Below are positions 52,001-61,000 of a DNA stretch of 64,000 nt, piece by piece. Location: the NCBI GenBank assembly GCA_016124895.1, contig WGMU01000087.1, positions 1 through 64,000 of the forward strand. Direction: 5' to 3'. The DNA is from a bacterium. Its GTDB lineage: Bacteria > Planctomycetota > Planctomycetia > Planctomycetales > Planctomycetaceae. The translations under genes were made by a program, and so were the position numbers. The notes below the pieces were generated by a model. That model was not told the DNA's origin. It did no database searches and worked only from the letters and a program-made list of their open reading frames with translations. The stretch's first letter is position 1; the number at the start of each line of letters is the position of its first letter.

Positions 52001-55000
52001 GCGTTAATGAACTGGCACCATTGAAATCCAGACCCGGAGAATATGTCAGACTCTCGAGCGCCGCGTTGATGCTGGCTGCAGAGCCCTGAAACGTCATTGA
52101 ACTGTCGTTGGTGCCGTCACCCACGCTGAAAGTCAGGCCGGCGGTTCCGGACAGAGTGAGTACACCATCCGAGACAGTCAGTTGCAGTTCCAGAAGAGCA
52201 TTGCCCGCATCAACGTCGCTGATCGAGATCAGGTTTCCGCCAGCCATGCTGAATGCAAGCGTCGAATCCTCGTCAACGAATTGTGACGGCGGCGTAGAAA
52301 TCACCGGGCCATCGTTGACGGCATTGACCGTGATGGTGACGGCATTTGATGCCAGCATGTTCCCGCCGGAACCGGTGTTGCCATGATCGGAGGCAGCGAT
52401 ACTGAGTGAATCAGAGCCGTTGAAGTTGAGATTCGGCAGATACTGGAGACCATCAAGCGCCGCGTTGATGTCAGTCAAAGTGCCGGTGAACTGCATCGAC
52501 GCATCGCTGGTTCCGTCTCCGACGTCAAACGTCAGTCCGGTCGTTTGCGACAGGCTCAGAGTGCCGTTTGCAACCAGGAGGCTCACGCTGACTGCCTGCG
52601 TCCCGGCATCGACATCGCTGACGACGATCTCGTTTCCGCCAGCGCTGCTGAATGCGAGCTGCGAATCCTCAGTGATGGTCTGATCGCCCGGTACCGTAAT
52701 CGTTGGAGCGTCATTCACGGCAGCGACGTTGATTGCTACCGAATCTGTCACCGAATTCGGCCCGCCCGCTCCACTGTTGCCAAGATCGCTGACACTGATT
52801 GACAGCGAGTCAGAACCGTTGAATTCAGCGTTCGGCGAATAGCTCAGTCCGTCCAGAGCGGCATTGACATCAGCCTGGCTGCCGCGAAATCTCAGATCGC
52901 TGCCGGTGCCCGTCTTGTTCAGGAACAGCACATGCACCGCGCCGCCTTTTCCACCGCCATTGTAAATATCTCCAGTGCTGTCGTAGCTCGCTCCCACAGC
53001 CAGATCGGTCACGCCGTCCCCGTTCAGATCTCCCACCGCCGTCACCGAACTGCCGAAGTAATTATCTCCGACGAGCGTTGGTCCACCGCTCGTGCCACTG
53101 GCGATCTTTGTGGAACTCTTCACTGTGCCGTCGGCGTTCAGGAGCAGCACATGCACCGCGCCGACATATGATGCCGGGCCACCACCAGTTCTGTCGCGTT
53201 TAGCTCCAACGGCCAGATCGGGCACACCGTCCCCGTTCAGATCACCCACGCCCGCCGCTGAAGTGCCAAAGAGATCACCGTCCGAGAGTGTCGGTCCGCC
53301 ATTCGTGCCGCTGGCAATTTTCGTGGAGCCCTTCACCGTCCCGTCGGCATTCAGGAAGAGCACATACACAGCACCGCGACGCGAATTCATGCCGCCGCCC
53401 GTATCATCGCCGTAGGCCCCGACGGCCAGATCGGTCAATCCATCGCCGTCCAGATCCCCGACGTTCGCCACGGCACTCCCGAAGGAATCATAGCTCCCCA
53501 GCGTCGGTCCACCGCTCATACCGCTGGCAATTTTGGTGGAACTCTTCACCGTGCCATCGGCGTTCAGAAACAGCACATGCACCGCACCGGGACCACCCAA
53601 ACTTCTGGCTCCGACGGCCAGATCGACCACACCATCCCCGTTCAAATCCCCGACATTGGCAACCGAACTGCCGAACAAATCGCCGTTGCTGAGCGCCGGT
53701 CCGCCGTTCGTACTGCTGGCGATCTCCGTGGAGTTCTTCACCGTTCCGTCAGCATTGAGAAAGAGCACATACACGACACCTTTATTAGTGCCAGCTCTAT
53801 TAGCTCCGACGGCCAGATCGGTCACGCCGTCTCCGTCCAAATCCCCCAGATTCGTCACCGCACTGCCGAAGCGAACACCGCTCCCCAGTGCCGGTCCTCC
53901 GTTCATGCCACTGGCGATCTGTGTGGAACTCTTGATCGTTCCGTCGGCATTCATAAACAGCACATACACTGCGCCGCTATTAGTTCCCCCCGTGCCATCG
54001 GCTCCGACGGCCAGATCGGTCACACCATCTCCGTCCAGATCCCCGATGTTCGCTACCGAACTGCCCAGGAAATCGTAGTTCTCGAGCGTCGGCCCGCCGC
54101 CTGTGCCGTTGGCGATCTTCACACTGCTGGAGACCAGGTCAGAAGACGCACCCAGGAATGTCAAACCGGCGGTGCTTCCGAGTGTCAATGCCCCGTTGCT
54201 GACCGTGAGCTGGACTTCTAATTCACCGGTACCGGCATCCGGATCGCTGATGGAAATCTGATTCGAATTCGAAGCACTAAAGACAACGCTGTTGTCTTCA
54301 TTCGTGTTCTGTGTCGCCGGCACGGTGATAACCGGCGGGTTGTTCAGCGCCGTGTTGCCAAACAGGAGCCCGGTCACATTCTGGCCAGCATCGAGCTGGA
54401 CGACGTGTCCGTTGACGACTGAGTGAATCAGCTCGATCGTCCCCGGACCTTCGTCGGTTGCCGTCACGACCAGGTCGGTCAGTCCATCCCCATCGAGATC
54501 GGCGGCCGCCAGCGAACCGGGAGCGGCGCCCGTGTTGTACGAAGTTGCTGTCTGAAACGATCCATCGCCGTTGCCCAGCAGCAACGAGAACTGATCGACG
54601 TCTTCGTGGACAACGGCCAGATCGGGTTTCTGGTCGCCATTGAAATCACCTGAAACGATCGTGCCAGGCGTTGTCGACACGGGGTAGACAGTTTCCTGTC
54701 CAAAGTGACTGGCGGACCCATTGCCGAGGAGAACGCTGATTGTTCCGTTGCCAAAGTTGGACAGGGCCACATCGAGTAGTGAGTCGCCATTCAGATCGGC
54801 CAGCAGTACCGATTCGGCGTCAGAACCCGGTGTCAGCAGGATGGTGTCCGGACCAGTGAAACCGACTCCGCCGGTGCCGAAGAACACGCGCAGGATGTTC
54901 TGGCCGGGAGTCGTGACTACAACGTCGAGGTTGCTGTCTCCGTTGATGAACCCTGCGGCGATCCCTGCCGGCGCCGTCCCTGTTCCAACAAACTGGTTGT

Positions 55001-58000
55001 TCGCCGAGCCGAACGCACCGTTGCCATCATTGATCAGGATGGACAGTGAATCGGAATCGCTGTTTGTTGTCACGATGTCCAGAAACGTATCATTGTCGAA
55101 ATCTGCCAGTACAAAATCTTCCGGCGACGTCTGCACTGCATAGTTCACCGCTGTCACGAAGCTTCCGCTTCCGGTTCCGAGCAGCACCGACACGTTGTTG
55201 CTCAGCGTATTAACGATGACCAGGTCAATGTTTCCATCTTTATCCAGGTCGGCCGCCTGAACTTTCAGAGGCTCTGATCCGACACCATATGCTGTTGGTG
55301 TCGCATAGGATCCGTCTGTCTGTTGCAGATAGACCAGCACCTGATTATTGACTTCGTCGGTAACGATCAGGTCGTCGCGCAGGTCATTGTTGACATCAGC
55401 AACCGCCACACCAAGCGGTGTTGAACTGCTGAGTTCCACGGTCGCAAACTGCAGATCGGCCGGTGCGGTCTGGATGAAACCCGGCTGCTGAACTTCGCGA
55501 ATGGTGTATTCACGCAGGCTGCCCAGATTACTGAGCGTCCACGAACCATTAGCGGCTGTCACGGTCGACGGTTCGCCGACATCGAGGAGCCCGTCAAGAT
55601 TGAGGTCGGCGAAGATTGTGAATCCACCCAGCCCGGGCTCACCCACATCCTGCAGGCCGTTCTCATTCAGATCGTTGAACTTGATGCCCGAGATATTGCC
55701 CGATGTCGGAACATTACCGAAGTCAAACCGGCCACTGAAAACATCATCGGGGGCCGGTGACATCGGAACTCCAGTCCCCAGCGGATGATTTTCCAGCGAG
55801 ATATGGAGCGTGTAATCAGAACCGACTGGCACGGGGCCGTGCGAAATGCCATTGATACCGGCCAGTGGAACGTTCGAAAAACTGGCGACACCGAGGACAT
55901 AGATCCCGGCTGCCGGGAACATGTACTCCACCAGCGAATCAAGCGTGAAGGATCCTTCTCCCGAGCTGCCCGGGTCGCCGTCACCGTCGTCGTTGGTCGC
56001 CAGCAGGTTGCCGTCTGCGTCATACAGGTACAGCACCGAATCGAATGCGTCTGTGGAGCTGTTTCCGAAATCAATATCGAAGTAGCCCTTGTCGCCCGCG
56101 TTGGTCACTGTGAAGGAATAGAACTCGTAAACTCCGGCGCCGATTGTCGGCAGCGAGAGATGCGGGACTGACGTCGAGATATCGCCTCCAGCGGCGTTCG
56201 AGACATCCGGATCAGAAGCGAGTGAGAAACCGAGATGGTCAACGCTCTGCAGGTGAATGATGTCTTCGACCGTGGCGCCAGCCGGCAGATTGACGGTGTA
56301 ACTGCCGGTTCCATTCAGTAGAAAACCAACCGTGCTGTCGCCGTAGCCGCCGCCGTCAAGCTGTCGTGTGAATGCAAGATCCGGGCGACCGTCGTTGTCC
56401 ACGTCGGCGACGGCGATGCCGCCCAGCGGAGTGGAGCTTTCATACAGATAGCTCTGGGTGAATGTCCCGGCGCCGTTGCCAATGAAAAACGTAATCGCGT
56501 AATCCAGGCGAGTTGCAGCATCCAGATGTCCGTCGCCATTGATATCGCCCAGAACGACATCGGTCCCATAGAGGTTGTTCAAGGCCTGAGCTGCGAAGCT
56601 ACCCGTCCCATCGTTGACCAGTAACTGGGCGGGTCCATCGGTCGCCACCAGCAGATCCATGTCGCCGTCGCCGTCCACGTCACCCGCAGCGAGCCCTGAC
56701 GGTGTTGACGTAACGGGCACTCCGACAGCGGCCTGGAGCGTGCCTGCATTGTTCAGGCTGATGCTGACCTGGCTGGAACCGCTGTCAGCCGATGCCAGGT
56801 CGACGACACCGTCTCCGTTGAAGTCTGCAGCGACGATTCCGACTGGCAAAACTCCTGTAGCCACCATCTGAACGGACGAGAGACCGCCATTACCGTCGTT
56901 TTCAAGAATCCGAACACCGGACGATTCACTGATCGCCACATCGGGAATCGTGTCGTTCGTGAAGTCAGCGATAATCACGCGCTGAGCTTCGCCGGTCAAT
57001 ACGACCACCGGCATCCCAAAGCTGCCATTTCCATCATTCAGCAGGACTGACACCGAACCGACGGTGCTGTGCGATACGACGATGTCCGGAAGACCGTCAC
57101 CGTCGAGATCTCCCAGAGCAACGTCTGAGGCCCCTGATCCGCCTGTGGAGAAATCCCGGCGCACGAACTCGCCAGCCACACTGTCGAACAACAGGACGGA
57201 GACCGTATCGGTCCCGCGATTGACAGTGACCGTATCGAGATCTCCGTCACCATCGAGATCTCCGACGGCGACTCGTTCCGGGTCGTCTCCGACCGGGAGA
57301 AAATCGGTACTGATCGCACTGGAAGTCCGCGGCAATGTCTGCGTCCACCCTGCAGGGATGACCTCGCGAATAGAGACATTCTGAGCGGCTTCGATACCCG
57401 CCAGCACATACACGCCGTCGGGACCCGACACGGTTGACGGTTCACCGGGATCAAGCATCCCGTTGTTATTGAGGTCGGCAAAGATCGTGAAGCCTGCGAG
57501 CGGTTCATCGGCTCCATTGAACAGTCCGTCACCGTTACGATCGAGAAACTTGCGCCCCTGAAGCGTGGCCTGAGCAGTGATCCCAAAGTCGACGAAGCCA
57601 GCGGCACCGTATTCGGAGACACTGACCTGCTGGCTGCCCGGTCGATTGAGCAGAATATGAACGTTGTTCTGTCCGTCGACGAGACCGGCCACCACAAGAT
57701 CCGGCACGCCGTCGCCATCAATGTCACTACTCGACAGGCCGTTCGGGGATGGCCCGGCCGCAAAGCTGCCGGCCGAATTGAAATACCCGTAGGCATCGTT
57801 GGTGAAGATAGCAATCTGCCCGCCGTTCGACTCGTCGGTCACAGCGAGATCGAGATAGCCATCGCGGTTGAAGTCGCTGACAACCATCTGCGTGGGATTC
57901 ATGCCGGTCAGCATGGAATTGCCAAACGACCAGGAAAAGTCGCCATGTGACAGATACACGTCGACTTCGCCTCCCGAGCCTGGAAGGGCGACAGCGATAT

Positions 58001-61000
58001 CCGGACGCCCGTTACGGTCAAAGTCAGCAATCCGCAGCGACAAGGGGTCGAGGCCGGTGTCGAACATCCCGGCTTCGGTAAATGAACCGGCATCGTTCCG
58101 ATAGGCTCTGACGGGAGACGACGTTTGCCCCGTCTGCTCTCCGGTCACCAGGTCGAGATCCCCGTCGAGATCGAGGTCCGCGAGGTCAAACGCGACGACG
58201 GGGGCGTCACTGCCGATATCAACACGCGTCCCGAACGCAAAGCTGCCTGCACCGGTACTCTGATTCGGAAAGTAGACGACCGACTCCCGACTTCCGGGAA
58301 GAGGTGCCATGTTGGAAACGACCAGGTCCGGCAGCGAGTCGCCGTTCAGATCGACCAGCCGGACGGATGCCGGGCCAGGCAGAGATGGTATCACCGCTGC
58401 TGGCGTCCGGTCCTGCAGCAAACCGTTTTCAAACTCAAGGACGGAGACCGTTCCGTCAGTTGAGTTGGTAACGACAAAGTCCACATTGCCGTTTCCGTCA
58501 ATATCCCCGGCCGTCAGATGATAAGCTCCCTGTCCCACCGTCACGGAATCAATGAAGACAAATCCGCCATGACCATCGCCCCGATAGATCTCAAGGCTGC
58601 CCGACGCGCCAATCGGTGCCCGCGTGACAGCGAGATCAAGTATTCCGTCGTGGTCGACGTCAACCAGTTCGGTGGCCGCAGCGGCGTCACCGGTCGAGGG
58701 CAGCCCGCGCAGAAAGAACGACAGGCCCGACGGACTCGTCTGCGAGTATCCAGGCGGAAGAATCTCCGTGACCAGGTAGTCTCCGGGAACGACATCGTCG
58801 AAGTGGTATTGGCCGCTTTCGTCAATACCTGGAGTTGCCGGATCGTCTCCCGTCGTTGTCGTCACGGGTTCGTAATTGTCGCGCCGACCGTTGCCGTTCA
58901 GGTCGAGATAGACATCGATGCCGGAAAGGCCGGAATCAGACGCCTCAAGACTCATCACGGAAATGTTGTCAAACGCCTGCGCCGAGTTGGAATACAGAGC
59001 GAACTGGTTACCGTAGTAATTCGAGTCTGTCAGAGTTGTCGCCGGAGTCGCAGAACCATTGAGATACACCGAGTAAGTGTCGCCCTGGGCGACGACGCGC
59101 AGATGGATATTGTCGCCGGGTGAAAACAGACCGCTGACCGGATTCAGCACTGCCCCCGCAGTACCATTCGTCACGATGTGCCAGTAAAGGCCGGTCTGCC
59201 CCGTGCCACCACCTCCCGTCACCAACAGCACGCCACTATGCGTGGTGAGGTCGCTCCGGATCCACAGACCACCGTCACTGACATTGTTGATGTCCAGCTC
59301 GGCCTCAAAGTTGGTCAACGAAAACGGCAGGCTGTTGTATGTTGGGGGATTGTTTGACGGGGTTCCCGCCACGTATGCGCCATTGCTGACCTGCCAGTCC
59401 CCCTGCTCGTTCTGCCAGTTGAAATCGGGGGACCCCGAAGAAAAGTCGTCAAAGAAGTTCACCGAAACGCTCTGTTGAAAACCATCGCGGTTCGCGTCGC
59501 TGAAGATCGTCCCCGAAATCGAGGCCAGTTGCTGAACGCCGAGGTTGATCCCTGTGACCGGGACTCCTGTCGTGGCCACTGCGACCGAGCTATGCGCCAG
59601 GCCAGGCACAAGCTGAACGGTATCCATCAAGTCACCGGAAACTGTCAGGTCACCGCGTCCATCTCCAGTGAAATCGCCAACCGCCAGACTCTGCGGCTCT
59701 TCAGCGACGGGGACATCAATGCTGGCGGGGATTGGGGTACCTGGCAGAAAGTAGCCACTCGCCCCCTGATTCTCGTAGATGGTCACAAGACTGATGAATT
59801 CGCGTGCGAGAATCAGTTCCGGCAGACCGTCTCCATTCAAGTCGCTGGACTGGAGATCGGGGCCGGCGAGCCCTGGCAGAAGCTGCGTCGCCGTGAAACT
59901 GCGGTTACCGACTCCTCGAAGAATCTGCGTTCCGGTTGACGAGGTCTGGCTCACCGCGAGATCGACAAGTCCGTCGCGATTCAGATCGTCAGCAACCAGC
60001 GACTGCGGCTGATCCGCGAGGCCGATCTGCTGTGTGCTGAAGATGCCGCTGCCCTCGTTGAATGCGACGATGACTGCGTTGGCACTCTGATCGAGCGTCG
60101 CAAGATCCGGGTGTCCATCATCGTCAAAGTCGGCGATGACCAGACCCGTCGAAACCGAACCAGGGACGGCAATTGACGTCAGCGGCGACAGCCCTCCGAA
60201 CGCGTCACCCACAAGAACATGAAGAACGTTGTTACCGGCATCTGCCAGCACGACATCGCTGAATCCGTCACTGTTAACATCACCTGAAGCGATACCGGTA
60301 AGGGTCGCCCCACCGAACGTAATCGGCGATTGAGGAAGAAAACGTCCCGGCTGCGAGGCATCGTTCAACAGGATGGTGACCGAACCGCTGAGAAAGTTGA
60401 GGCTGATCAGATCGAGCAGGCCATCACCGTTGATGTCTCCGGCCACGACGTCGTTTGTTGCTAAGCCACCCGTCACATAGTCCATCGCTGTGAACTGTCC
60501 GGTGCTGTCATTCGTCAGTACGCGAACGGAACCCGCACCCGAAAGTGCGACGGCCAGATCAGGATTGCCGTCGTTGTTGAAGTCGCCGGAAACAGACCCG
60601 CGGTGGCCGGCACCGGGCGCAGATGAAATCGCCTGGGGATCGCCCAGTGCCAGTGAGGGCGTTGTTGTTCGTCTGCTGTGTTCGGACGGAATCAGATCGA
60701 CAGTTCCCTGGCCCGGTGGGACGAGAGTCAGCGTGTATGCCCCCGCTGTCTGTTCTCCGAAGCCCGATACGGTATTAGGTTCACCTGAATCAAACCGTCC
60801 ATTGCGGTTGGTATCGAAGTACACCGTGACGCCATACTGCTCGAACTCGCCAGGATCGAGAATGCCGTTTCCGTTTGTATCATCGAAAACAACGCCGCTC
60901 ACCGTCGTATGAAACAGTTCGACGGCTCCCACATCGACCGTTGCCATCGCATCGTTGTTACCATCAATCGGCCGTGAGATGCCTCGCTGGTCGACAGTTG

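Noticed and set aside
52910-54150. CRISPR array
   Set aside because: The repeats are about 180-200 bases long, in frame, and code for FG-GAP blades.
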